Assembly: GCA_947179485.1 (NCBI GenBank) | Contig: OX359247.1 | Span: forward strand, 34,448,801-34,512,800 | Length of the DNA: 64,000 nt | Origin: Allacma fusca | Lineage: Eukaryota; Arthropoda; Collembola; Symphypleona; Sminthuridae | Reading direction: 5' to 3' | Part shown: piece after piece, positions 1-10,707 of the stretch | Numbering within the stretch: the first letter of the stretch is position 1 | Layout: every line of letters starts with the position of its first letter | Position numbers and translations under genes: made by a program | Notes under the pieces: model-generated | Database searches by the model: none | Told to the model about the DNA's origin: nothing | What the model saw: only the letters and a program-made list of their open reading frames with translations

Positions 1-331
1 AAGAAAATAAAAGCTCCCTTCCTCGAAAATCCATGAAAGGGCCTAAGCTTCTTTCGCAGAGTAATAGCAACAAATATATGAGGTAAATAACGGAGAAAGT
101 ATCAAAACCTGAGTTTTGGTAGTGACTACTAAAATTCCAAATGTGATAAAGAGCGGTAATAGAAAGGATTACATTTATGAGACTATACAATGACCATTTG
201 TAACCACGGGAATATATCTGTAACTTTTCTTCAGTGCCCTCTTCAAAATTAATACATTTGAGTAAAGAACTAAAATTAATGGTATTCTTGAAGATCCTCC
301 ATGACAAGCTACCAATTTTACTCCTGGACAT
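1..331 (-). CDS. Chemoreceptor-like multi-pass membrane protein, first exon, partial at left edge
   Basis: An open minus-strand frame starts at an ATG at 331 and runs without a stop off the left edge (110 codons seen). It begins MSRSKIGSLSWRIFKN and has two hydrophobic stretches, one around SLINVILSITALYHIW (residues ~55-70) and a stronger one around VIYLIYLLLLLCERSLG (~85-101). A short charged N-terminus followed by closely spaced membrane spans resembles arthropod gustatory/odorant receptors, and a complete gustatory-type receptor lies 4 kb away on the other strand. There is no C-terminal signature motif in the window, so family assignment is inference. It could be another multi-pass protein. 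Confidence 0.45.
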   Translation of the reverse strand, partial: MSRSKIGSLSWRIFKNTINFSSLLKCINFEEGTEEKLQIYSRGYKWSLYSLINVILSITALYHIWNFSSHYQNSGFDTFSVIYLIYLLLLLCERSLGPFMDFRGRELLFS

Positions 332-925
332 TTCCAAGCTCAGACAACCAATATGTATTTTATTGACGAGAAGTTGGATGAACTGTCCACACTGTTCGAT
401 TCCGAGTATTAGAATAAAAGGTTTTGGTACCAACGGTAGCAGTATCTACTCTTTCACTCCAGGAGTCCAAATATTATAGATAACTAAAAGAGCTGGCAAA
501 GAAAAGGGATTTCCTTCTTGCTCTATTTGAACAGTTTGGTAATAAGCATCCAGGAACACAAAATATTTGCACTTCAATAACTACATAGCTAGTTTTGTTC
601 AACTTTATTTTCTGGGAAGTAAATATAATAGGTTTATTAAAGTAGCTTACTCTTATGTATCTACTCTTTACGAAGCTTACATATGTGGTTATTACAGTAA
701 CTGCTATTGATCTCTTCATCCAATCTGGATTACAGATGTACATGCATTTCGTACTGAATTATTGATGTATTGATACTGTAGCTTCAGAAAAATAATAACC
801 AATGGATTATTTTCCGGGATTTAATAAGGAGTTAATAAATATTATTTTGCTGGATAAACTCTTTGTAGAAACAACCGACTTCCGAGAATATCACTGATAA
901 TCAGATAAACAGTGTAATTGGAGTT
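332..925. other. Intergenic, no gene seen
   Basis: AT-rich DNA upstream of the minus-strand membrane-protein exon. It should hold that gene's promoter and 5' UTR. The open frame on the minus strand at 474-743 has no recognisable domain. I see no repeats or RNA genes here. Confidence 0.4.
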
Positions 926-933
926 GTAGTGTA
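926..933. repeat. Target-site duplication, left copy
   Basis: gtagtgta, identical to 1915-1922 and directly abutting the inverted terminus of the 934-1914 element. Confidence 0.8.
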
Positions 934-1914
934 TATAGCTCCTCACGAGTACGAGTAGATACTCGAGTTTCGAGTTCGAGTACGAGTACGGGTCGAGTAC
1001 GGTATCAACTTATATTGATACTTGTACTCGTCGGGCGAGTATCCGTTTTCGTACTCGAACTTGAGTATATTTCTAACGAGTATCAGAGCGAGTACGAGTA
1101 CGTTCAAAGTACTTGAACCAAAGCACGAGTACGAGTTCGGGACATAAATTCAAAAGTACTTGAACCCGTACTTGGATTTACATTTGATACTCGAGTAATT
1201 TCCTCCAGCACAAAGTCCACATCCATATTTCCTATATTACAAAAAAGTTGTTTTTCCGAAGCAAAAAAGGAAAAGCGGTTAAATTCAAAATGACTACGAA
1301 TAGCATGAAACGTTACACCTACAGCGTAAGTTATTGTTCCAGCTCCGAATTGATTACTACTGTAGTTACTAATTGTAAGTATATACCTATCGCCGTAAAA
1401 TATAATGGAACAGGAGAATAGGGCGAAATTAATGGAGATTAGAATGAGATTGACCTGACTGAAGAGAATCCAGTCGATATGACTGGCAGAATCAAATCTT
1501 GATCTATTGTTCGTCGGCATTTTAATCTCAGTGGAGAAATTTTTCATTGCAAACACTGTTCGTAAGTTGCAGTTAAAAATTCTTGTTAGTGAAATCTACT
1601 ATTTGCTTTCTATGGCAATCTCTCTTTAACAAAAAATAGTGTCTAAAAAATTTTTTTTCGGTGTACTTGATACTCGAGTACGGTTTGAGTACGAGTTCAA
1701 GTACGGGTCGGTCGGTATAAACGTTTTATACTCGTAAGTACGGTCCAAGTTCGGTAAAAAGTTAAGAAATATAATACCGTACTCCGAGTACAGGATTTTT
1801 TACTCGTACTTGAAGACACAAGTCCGGGTCAAGGGGGAATTTGACCCGACAATTCGAGTACGGTTCCAAGTACGAGTACGGTATGGATAACTACTCGACC
1901 CGTGAGGAGCTATA
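934..1914. mobile_element. Non-autonomous TIR DNA transposon with 8-bp TSD (hAT-like)
   Basis: A 981-bp element bounded by inverted termini tatagctcctcacg (934-947) and its reverse complement (1901-1914). Perfect 8-bp direct repeats, gtagtgta, flank it at 926-933 and 1915-1922. Both subterminal regions (about 945-1170 and 1670-1900) are filled with degenerate copies of the short motif cgagta/tactcg in changing orientation, so the whole element could fold back on itself. The middle (1200-1620) is ordinary AT-rich DNA; a 150-codon minus-strand open frame there matches no transposase I know. An 8-bp TSD suggests the hAT superfamily, but the terminal TATAG departs from the usual hAT start, so the superfamily is tentative. 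Confidence 0.8.
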
Positions 1915-1922
1915 GTAGTGTA
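1915..1922. repeat. Target-site duplication, right copy
   Basis: gtagtgta, the right-hand partner of 926-933. Confidence 0.8.
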
Positions 1923-4340
1923 TGTGTATGTACTTGTAAATGAGAAGTTGTATGCAACCAACTCTATTTACACTGCCAGGTTACGTCAAATTGAATTATA
2001 TGACGTGCACATGTCAATTAATTTCTTATTGGGGAGTCAAACCATTGTTAACTATACACTACATATGTAAGTGATTCATTATTGGTTCGTAAACATAAAT
2101 ACGGCAGAAATGTAATATCTGTATGAATTGGACTCAAACGTATTACTGTTACGATTCGACTATACATAGATACATATGTACAGTCCTATATTGTCAACGT
2201 CAGTTCTATTGAGTTCTATCTTTGCAGTTGTACTAATTTTTCTTGCAGTATTGTATTTATAATAATACTGTGTCCTGTGTCATTATAATTCTGGAAAGAT
2301 TAAAAATCCATATGAAATTTGATCCTGTATCCAGTCTTCAATTGCAGATTAATAGGATATTGCTCCTCAGTTACATGAAACCAATTGATTCAGCGTGGCG
2401 AGTTGTGGTACGTACTAGTACAAATAAATGATTTTAGTAAGATATAAGCGTGTGTCTCACATATTTTGTGACTGCCGTTGTTCTAGGATTTATCCAACGC
2501 TCCGTCATCTGATTTTTGCGTATAACATATTGTAACACCCATCTTACCTTCTCGAAAAGGATAAGTGGCAGCGTCATGAATTGGATCCATACATATATCT
2601 ATAGGCAATTCGGCTTACAATAAAACTAAGTTTTAAATATGGGGTGATGTTTATAGTCATAAAATATAATGAGCATTTCATTCCCAAAAGGAAGGCCCGA
2701 CTTGAGGCTAACAAAAAGCTTCTTATCATCATCAACCACATTGCCAACTTCTTTCAGCTTACTCAACTGAACCTGCAGATTAAAATAAGTGGTTGAACAA
2801 GACAAGTATTCTATCAAAACGTTAAACTTAGATTTACATATATTACAAACATAATTACACATATTGCAAATTCCATTCCTCTTCTATCACTCTTTAGAGA
2901 CCCCCTCTAAAGATTTTATGTGTGATATTTTTAAGTATGTCTATAAATGTACTACCAGGAGTCTTTCTTTATCAAGTTAGTAATATTGTATGGATGATAT
3001 GGGCGCTCCCGAAAAGAATCCTTGTATCAATAAATAATAATAATAATATTGGAATTCTAGGAAGAATGTATGCATTTCATTATATCATAGCGTTCCGTTT
3101 CCAGTTCCCAGACTGCTACAACCGTCCTCGATCATAACGTAAAGAAAATAGGAATATATTGTCGGTAACTTTGAGATCATGGAGTCATTTTAAAATATTT
3201 AGGAAACGGACAGTAGCACATTGTAAGGTGTCCATACCACCATACCCCTACTAAGGACTGACAATAATAAATTATAGTTACTAGTTAACACATACGAACG
3301 AATCATCAACAAGATAGCAAAAACATTTTCAGATAATAACACTTGTCTGACATTTTTTGGCCATTTTGGTGAGATTCCATTGGTATATTCATCCCTTTAA
3401 GAAAGCATCTTGTGCTTACTAGGGATCGTGTATCGAAATGTTGGCTTTAGCTACAAATTCTATTCAAATTTAATATTTCATAATGGAGTTTAGAATGTAA
3501 ATCATATTTTAGTCAATCTATGGGTCACAAATGGACTTAATTATTATTTACATTCTAAACTTCATAGACTACTATGGGGAATGATACTGTGCAGGTAGTT
3601 CCAATAACTTGTAAGTACTATATAACACATCCCTAGGTGTCCTAAGTATACTGTAGTTGTGCTTTAAAGTCTCAGAACACAAAAACTTGAATCGGCTATA
3701 GTTTAGACATAGTGTTTGTTACACGTCAGTCATTGACAGACGGATCCGTGTTTCTTGCGTGACAATATTGGAATAGTGTTAAAACTGAAACTTTGGACAG
3801 ACATGTTTCAAAGCCAAACAATACCAAACCAAGTATATGGAAACATATTATTCGGAGTTTTTGATGCATAGTAAGCTTGTTGTTATACTGCTCCCTATAT
3901 TCTTATGAAAAAAGGTTCCCATTATGTAAACAAAAAATGCTGCGTTTTTACCGTCACAAAAAAGTCAGTTACCACGATAAGAACATGTGATGCACAGGCG
4001 TGAAAGAATATAGTAGGCACTGAAATGAATCATTTAATTCTTTATAAATTATTTAACTCTATTCGCTTCTTGACAATGAAACTGTGGGCTTTTTGGTACA
4101 ATACTGTTGACGTATGATGTAAACATTCTTTTTAGTCTGACATTTTAAGGGCTGCCACCGATTTCGGAGTTTATTTCTTTTCAGTCGGAATATTTACATG
4201 ACAAATCTACACAGCAGCAGACACCATAAACGCACTGACGCTTGCAGGTTGTAAGTTATTGTGTATCAATATTTCGTAAGAAAAGTATCCACTGGACCAC
4301 ACATTTTGTCTGGGAGGATTTCTCAAAATCTGAGCTTGAA
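1923..4340. other. Intergenic, no confident gene; one hairpin
   Basis: AT-rich DNA between the 981-bp element and the gustatory-type receptor. A 78-codon minus-strand frame at 2626-2862 and a short frame ending in a good splice donor near 2545 were examined, but no family was recognised. A strong hairpin lies at 3483-3565. The stretch just before 4341 would hold the promoter of the receptor gene. Confidence 0.4.
3483..3565. repeat. Short inverted repeat (hairpin)
   Basis: Two 23-nt arms (3483-3505 and 3543-3565) share the core agtttagaatgtaaat and pair with two mismatches around a 37-nt spacer. No flanking duplication is evident. It could be a small palindromic element or a structured transcript. 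Confidence 0.6.
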
Positions 4341-6219
4341 ATGCACGCCATTGATACTACTGGCAGTCAAAATGAAGTTTTCCAAACGTTTGGAGTAATC
4401 CAAAGGATAGTTTCATTAGGATCCCGACTTCATTCCTTTGTTTTATCGAATCCTCATCCCGAACTGGGTTCATATATTCAAATACTTCGTATTTTGTATT
4501 TTGGAGGTGCGGCTCTACTCATCGTTCCTGTTTATATTTGCTACGACCAGGAAGGAAGGCTTTACCGAATTAGGAAATGCAATCTTCTCCAGCAGGTAAA
4601 TACTCACATGAAAGTTGATGAAAACATGTCCTTAAATTATTTAAATTATCAAAGTTAGATTTTATGGTATTTAAAATTTATTAAGCATTAGTCATATAAT
4701 CTGTAGCTTACAAAAATTGTATATTCAAAAAGGGATCATTTTTGAATCAGTCTAATGAACCCGCAGGTCTGTTGCATTTTTGTGCAATTAGTCTTCTCGT
4801 TCTCAATGGTAAGGCGCATTGCTGACAGGGTACAAGCACTCCTGGAACATAAAACCAATATGGTTAATTATTTTGATATGGTAAATGAGTCCGTCCTCAA
4901 CTTGTTCATCTACTGGCATTTGTACGTTCATTGGTTCCAGAGGAGCCGGATTGAGAACTACGTGAATCGTATTCAAACAACATTGCTTTTACGCTTTGAT
5001 AAAACATCCATGTGGAAGGTCCGTCGGGTTCTATACATACATAATTATTACCGTTTCTTTCTTGCATATTCAAGTATATCAAAATGCGACCTAAAAATTC
5101 GAACTAACATCTAATTTAATATTACATGTCACAAATCCAGGTCAAAATTTTTCCTGTCATTTGTTGGCCTTTATGCCTATATTTGTCCTTTTCCTGGACT
5201 CGGGCTATTCATCAAGTTGACCTAACAAGCATGAAAAGTATTCTAGCGACTGGAGGAAGAAATGCCAATCAAATTTTCTGGTTTGACGTCAGCAACACCG
5301 GGTTTGCACCAATGTTCGCAGGTCTAGCTATCCTGTCCAGATTTTATAACTGCTTCTTTCACCACAGTATTCTTAATAACTTTACACCTGTTTCTATGCT
5401 TCCGATGTTCTTTCTCGGGCAGGACTTTTACCATACCATTTTAAATGCAGACTTGGATGTTGAGGAGGTACATACATAATTACTAAAACATCTTTCAACT
5501 CATTTGCCACCCTCAAGTATCCTTTGCAATTACAACAAGCATTATTTATTTTGTGTAATTATCTTCCAGGTCATGATGTTTTACAAAGAGTACAAGTATC
5601 TCATGAGCATCGCTAATAAATACTGTAGCGGTTACTTGCAGTACTATGTCTCCATGACCGTTTCTTTCAACAGTGTTCATCTGTTCGAAACCTTGAATAC
5701 GTCAGATACATTTTGGAAATCAAATATGTTAGTTTATGATTTTGAGACTTGGCTGATCATGTGGATTCCCACGACAGTGGTAATACAGGTAAGATATGTA
5801 TATATTTGCATATACAGTGTTACAATCAACAGTATGGAATTTACAATATGCGAAAACACCTCACTATGGAGTTTTATTTATTATTGTTTTGATTTTGAAG
5901 GGCAAAGGTATGAAAAAGTGGCTGTGGAAAGACAAGAACTACATGTCCATTAACAGACAGAATCTTTCGTTAACACTGCACGACATGATACCCACGACGC
6001 CAGGTAAAGGGATGGAGGCTAGTCGAAACCTTGTAGTAACTTCGGCTTTCACTGGAAAGGTATTTTTTGTAACAATTACCAGTAACATTCACTTATGCAA
6101 TAATTTTATTTGTATGTTATTGTAATTGAATGGGTGTGAAGGTGCTAACAACAATGTGGTCCTACTCCATGATGGTATTCCAAACGTCCGTAAAGCTTAA
6201 AGCTAGGCAAATCACTTGA
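4341..6219 (+). CDS. Gustatory-receptor-like chemoreceptor
   Basis: Six exons: 4341-4595, 4767-5018, 5141-5467, 5570-5788, 5901-6059 and 6142-6219. All introns are phase 0 with GT..AG ends, giving a 429-residue protein, the usual size for arthropod gustatory receptors. Several hydrophobic spans are visible, e.g. ILRILYFGGAALLIVPVYIC (residues ~48-67), FPVICWPLCLYLSFSW and APMFAGLAILSRF. The last exon encodes TMWSYSMMVFQTSVKL, which resembles the family's C-terminal signature TYhhhhhQF (h = hydrophobic) although the final Phe is replaced. The protein would sit in the dendrite membrane of sensory neurons as a ligand-gated channel; its ligand cannot be read from sequence. The start is the first in-frame ATG in an exon that is open further upstream. 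It converges on the SEC14-like gene. Confidence 0.75.
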
Positions 6220-6704
6220 ATATTTGCCAAGAAGAACTACTCTGGGTACCCAATATTGTTCATTTAAATAATGTATTTTATTTGAATAGATTTTGTAACT
6301 GACTGTGAATTCGTCTACGAGTTATGTTACATGTATATACATACTTATTACCATAAAATATTTCCATCACAATTGAACAGGACATGGAACTATTGCATTG
6401 AAGAAGGTATAAAAATCTAAGACTTGGGATTCACTCAAGCCGCTGTGAAAAACTGGAATGTTGTTGTAATGTCGTACAGAATGTCCGTCCTGTCTCAACA
6501 ATGATGAGGTACACGACAGAAATAATAAAATGATTTCGTTTAGGACTACCGTCGATATACGCACTATCTACCTACTCCAGAACATTCTGAACGAAATAAT
6601 ATATGCATGTAAATTATGCATAGCCAACACTCACTCAAGGACTACAACTATATAGGAAACAAAAATATCTTCGAACAGGAATCCTTTCAGAATGTAACAG
6701 AAAG

Positions 6705-9700
6705 TCAATCTTCTCCTTGTGAATGTAACGAGTCTTCGGATTCGGATTCATCTTGGATAGGTCGACTATTCTCCAGGTCATCATCAGGGTCACAGACTTG
6801 TATTATAAACCGGAGAGTCTTAGCCCAGAAGCGACAGTAGGTATTGTCAAAGCAGAATGTGTCTGTAAAATTAAGATTGGCCTATGGTGGTCAAAGCCTT
6901 TTGACAAATGAACCTCTCCTTGAATTGTGTTACAAATGGGAAGGATACAGCTCGAATATGAATTAACAATAAGTGAGGATTTTTACTAACATTCGCCAGC
7001 TGCAGGGCACACGTAGGTTCCTAATTGGCGATGTTTATGAGAATCGGCTTTCTGAACCTTTACAATTTTTTCACCGTCCTCGTTCATCATGGAAAATCCT
7101 ATGTCATAGTCTTCCGTAGTGAATGCCCATCTATAGTCATATAAAGCGGTATGAAACACACAGATACTTATTGATACGAAAAAAAATGTGTTTGTGTTTT
7201 GGGAATAATTGATTTTGAGAAGAATCCCTAAAACTCATATTATGCCATAAACTGCAAGGTCATCTCACCTCAAAATATACCCTTTCCCAGGAACTTCTCT
7301 TTGAGTTTCAAATTTGTTCCAGGCTGGAACTGTTATTATATCCATGTCATCTTCGTTGTAGGTACGGTTTTCATGAAGCCTCAATTTGAAATCCCTTGTC
7401 GGGTCAATCTGAAAGAATGCCATTTAGTTTGTCAATATTTATTGTAATTAATAGTGTAGTAAGTTTGGGCTAAGGATAAAAACGTAAAATCACAGTATGT
7501 GCAAAATAATTTTAAAAAAGTATAAATTCAGTATCTCACATTAGCTATCTTCTCTATGTAATAACCGATCTTCGGACATGTGGTATTGCCTCCGCCATAC
7601 TGTGTTGGAAGGTTTTCTGCAGCAATCATAGTGAGCATCTTCAGTTTCCAAATGTTAGCATTATATCCCAGAATGTCCACTTTTGATAACGTTCGCGTAG
7701 TCATCAATGGTTTAGCTATCGCCCACAAAAGCTCAAATACTTTGGCGGCTGTTCAATAAATACAACGTTATTACAATATTATGTAGTGTTACAAATGATT
7801 ACATACTTCCGAGCGAATTTTATTTTAAAATTGCAAACTTTTTTGAGTAATAAGTTGCAGTACGGATGGATCAATAAAATAATTAACTATAAATGAAAAA
7901 TCATGTAAAGATGTCTATAAAAAATTGTAACAATGTGTATTTAAGGTAAATACCATTTATCAGGAAGGCGCGCTTCAAACATTCGGGATGGTTGTCCTCC
8001 AAGCTTTGAAGCAACTCCAGGAGCATTTGAATTGCTATGTAAAAATAAAGTTTAAATTAAATTAAAGTTTGTCCAGCTGACCGAGTTTGAGAAGAGACAA
8101 GAATTATTTCAGTTTCACATACATATTTACACATACTGCACTAACTTGGCAACTCACTTGGTTTTGAAAGAACTTGGGAAATCGAAAACCCTTGTAGATC
8201 CAGGATCAAAATAACTTTGTTATAAATAGTTTCTAATGAGCTCCTGCTCTGTAAGAACTTGTAAGCAAATTCAATTATGTAATTTATGTAATTGACAAAC
8301 TCCATTTTCTGACCCTTCTCCACTAAGCTCCGGAAATCCCATTGTCCGTAGGGAATGACGGCAACTGATAATGGGAGAAACATCCATCATTAATCATTAT
8401 GAGAAAGTTACTCTCCCTGGATTTTGCAGTCAGCGACAAAACTGAAGATTGGAAGTAAGCAGATAGATTTCGATTTAAATGAATTTTACTATTGCCTCTG
8501 GACCAGGGACTTTCAATAACCCCTGATCCAGGGACATAATCCGTGTTTTTGAAGCGACGATCCCATGATTTTGTTGCGCAAAAAAAATGTTCGAAAAAAT
8601 CTCTGTTTTTGTTGATTTAAAAACAACAAAAACTTGAAAAAAATAGTTGTTCAAGGGATGATCCCTGATTGTTTAGATTACATAGTAGCAGGTTTACTAA
8701 ACAGGAAATCTCACCTATATCTCCATCCTTGTCAAATCCAGTTATTTGGAATGGAAATTCTCGGAGCATAAAATCTGGAACGCATCTTTTCAAAATTGTA
8801 TCTAGCCCTTCTTCTTTACGCCACTCCATATTCTACAATGTTCAATAATTTTATTTGGTAGGACTCAAAATCATGTATACGCATAGACAAATATCAACTT
8901 ATAGTTATTTTTGAAAATTTGTACAAGGATCTCAATATGCGGGCTAGGATAAAGCTCTCAAAATTTATGTCAAGCGTAATAACCATCTTGGAAAAATAGA
9001 TGCACTTCATTGAAAGTAGTGGTCGGACCAATTCAATTCAGAATTGGAAATTTTCGATTCGATTCGATTCAATTCAATTCGATTCAGTAGTATTTCGATT
9101 CGATTTGCAGCAAAGCCAAATCGAATGATTCGATTTGAGTATTGAACTGAATCGAATCATAACATGTGAATTGCAATTCAAACAATTCATCAAAACCATA
9201 GATGTAGGTTTTTTTCCCACTCGCACTCACACTCGCACTTCCATAAAGAAAAATCCACCACTCCTACTCGTGCCCACTCATAGTCTGTCTAAAATTGTAA
9301 AACTCATACTCCTACTCTCAGCGCTAACCTCAAATCTCACCACTCCTACTCACCACTCGTGAGTTACTCAATGTTTTCATCGAAATATTTGCAAATATGA
9401 AGACAAGTTTTCCTTATCATTAAAAAAGCGAATATTAAGCAAAAGTGCATGCCTTGTTCACACATAAGTCGGCATCCCATACGATTGTTTGCATGAAATT
9501 ATGAAATATTTGGCAATAACCGCCAATCTTTTAATCGTGGCAGTGCTAGCTTATGCGGTTAATACAATGGTACGAGAAATAGCGAGTAGCAAAGCATGCT
9601 ACTCCTACTCCTACTCTTTTTCTATGCTAGGATTTATACCACTCCAACTCACGACTTTTTTGGCGCCTTCACTCCTACTCTTTACCTTGCTACCATAGCG

Positions 9701-10707
9701 GAAGATTATAATCTTTCGCTATGTTGCTACTCTCCTGTGAGTGTGAGTAGGAGTGTGTTGAGTGCACTCGTCACTCGCGAGTAGCCTCCATGTATGATCA
9801 AAACCGCTTCGGCTGAGCACGGGTACTTTTTTTCCGCATATTCAAAGTTCAAATGCTACGTATACCACAACGTTTGTTATTTTAGCGTAGCTTTTACTAT
9901 ACCCTTTATAATATGTATACGACACTCCAGTAGCATAAGGAAAATTTTGTATTTTCCCACTTGAATCGTTCGATTTACGATTCAATTCGATTCACTGAGT
10001 GAATTGAATCGAATTGAATTGCTTTGGGGCAAATTGAACCGAAAATCGGGTTTTCGATTCAATTCTAGCTTCAAATTGAATCGAATTGAAAAATTCGAAT
10101 CAAATTGAATCGATCCGACCACTAATTGAAAGGTGTAAAATGTCTTCAATCATTTTTACCTTCCTTAGCATAGCTTCCGCCTGTTCAACATTTCCCTCAC
10201 GCGCTGTAAACATAAGAAAATAAAAATTGTAATTGAATTAACAATTCATTAATTAGACATGTCAAGTAAAAACAACAGTCTTCAAAAACATAAAAATGCC
10301 AGTGAAGTGAGGCAATGAGAATCTCTGTCACAAAGTGAGTTAGATTGCTCACTATTGTATTTGAATATTTAAGCACATGTTGTACATGTCAAATTCAGCA
10401 AATTCAATTCCTAGAGGTGAGACTCACCTCGAAGCCAACGAACCAAATTCCTCTCATGTGCGAAGAACCAGTTCAACGGGATGTCATCAATGCGATCGCG
10501 TAACTGCAAAGAAAGTACAGAGGTTTTTGGGTAAAAATAATATGTTTTTAGCTTGGAGAAAAACTCTACTTCTTTAAAATTGATGAACGTTGGAAAAATG
10601 TCACTAACAAGTTTAAGATTCGCTTCTTCTGCAGCAGTTATCTTATCCGTCGCCACATGCTGTAGATAATTGCCTTGAAAGCTGAAACGTTTGCGTATTT
10701 TATCCAT
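6705..10707 (-). CDS. SEC14-like protein (CRAL-TRIO + GOLD domains)
   Basis: Ten exons in transcript order: 10707-10609, 10503-10428, 10203-10160, 8832-8715, 8364-8158, 8034-7954, 7748-7540, 7408-7269, 7166-6991 and 6862-6705. Phases match throughout, giving 435 residues, close to vertebrate SEC14L2 length. The CRAL-TRIO N-terminal helix region includes RWLRAREGNVEQAEAMLRK. The lipid-binding lobe includes VAVIPYGQWDFRSLVEKGQK, ILDLQGFSISQVL and LPTQYGGGNTTCP. The GOLD domain follows (KGYIL, then WAFTTEDYDIGFSM, ending FDNTYCRFWAKTLRF). Such proteins bind and shuttle hydrophobic ligands (phosphoinositides, tocopherol, squalene) between membranes; the ligand here is unknown. After the GOLD domain comes a short acidic tail (DESESEDS) I do not recognise as standard. 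The fourth intron, 1.3 kb, contains the 9017-10124 transposon. Confidence 0.92.
9009..9016. repeat. Target-site duplication, left copy
   Basis: attgaaag, identical to 10125-10132, abutting the TIR of the 9017-10124 element. Confidence 0.85.
9017..10124. mobile_element. Non-autonomous hAT-like transposon in a SEC14-like intron
   Basis: A 1,108-bp element with inverted termini tagtggtcgga (9017-9027) and tccgaccacta (10114-10124), flanked by perfect 8-bp duplications attgaaag (9009-9016 and 10125-10132). The TAGTG start and the 8-bp duplication fit the hAT superfamily. Both subterminal regions (9040-9180 and 9960-10115) are dense in gattcgattcaattcg-type repeats. The centre (9205-9365 and 9600-9785) instead has CACTC/GAGTG-rich blocks that may be a nested older insertion. 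No transposase reading frame is recognisable, so it would depend on an enzyme from elsewhere. It lies inside the intron between exons 3 and 4 of the SEC14-like gene and disturbs no exon. Confidence 0.85.
9205..9785. repeat. CACTC/GAGTG-rich inner segment, possibly nested insertion
   Basis: Short-period repeats of cactc and cctactc flank a plain AT-rich middle (9370-9590) and invert to gagtg near 9737-9765. The composition differs from the gattc-rich arms around it. I could not find convincing termini or a duplication, so nesting is a guess. Confidence 0.35.
10125..10132. repeat. Target-site duplication, right copy
   Basis: attgaaag, the right-hand partner of 9009-9016. Confidence 0.85.

Noticed and set aside
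1104..1556. 150-codon minus-strand open frame as a transposase gene
   Set aside because: It runs into the element's repetitive arm, has no catalytic or BED-finger motif, and shows no similarity to a transposase I know.
2440..2862. Possible two-exon minus-strand gene (frame at 2626-2862 plus a frame ending at a good donor near 2545)
   Set aside because: No family recognised, and no donor-acceptor pair joins the two frames convincingly.
6616..6840. Plus-strand Ser-rich open frame
   Set aside because: Complement of the last SEC14-like exon (acidic tail and end of the GOLD domain).
9205..9785. Complete nested transposon inside the 9017-10124 element
   Set aside because: Composition changes, but I could not define termini or a TSD, so it is listed only as a repeat-rich segment.
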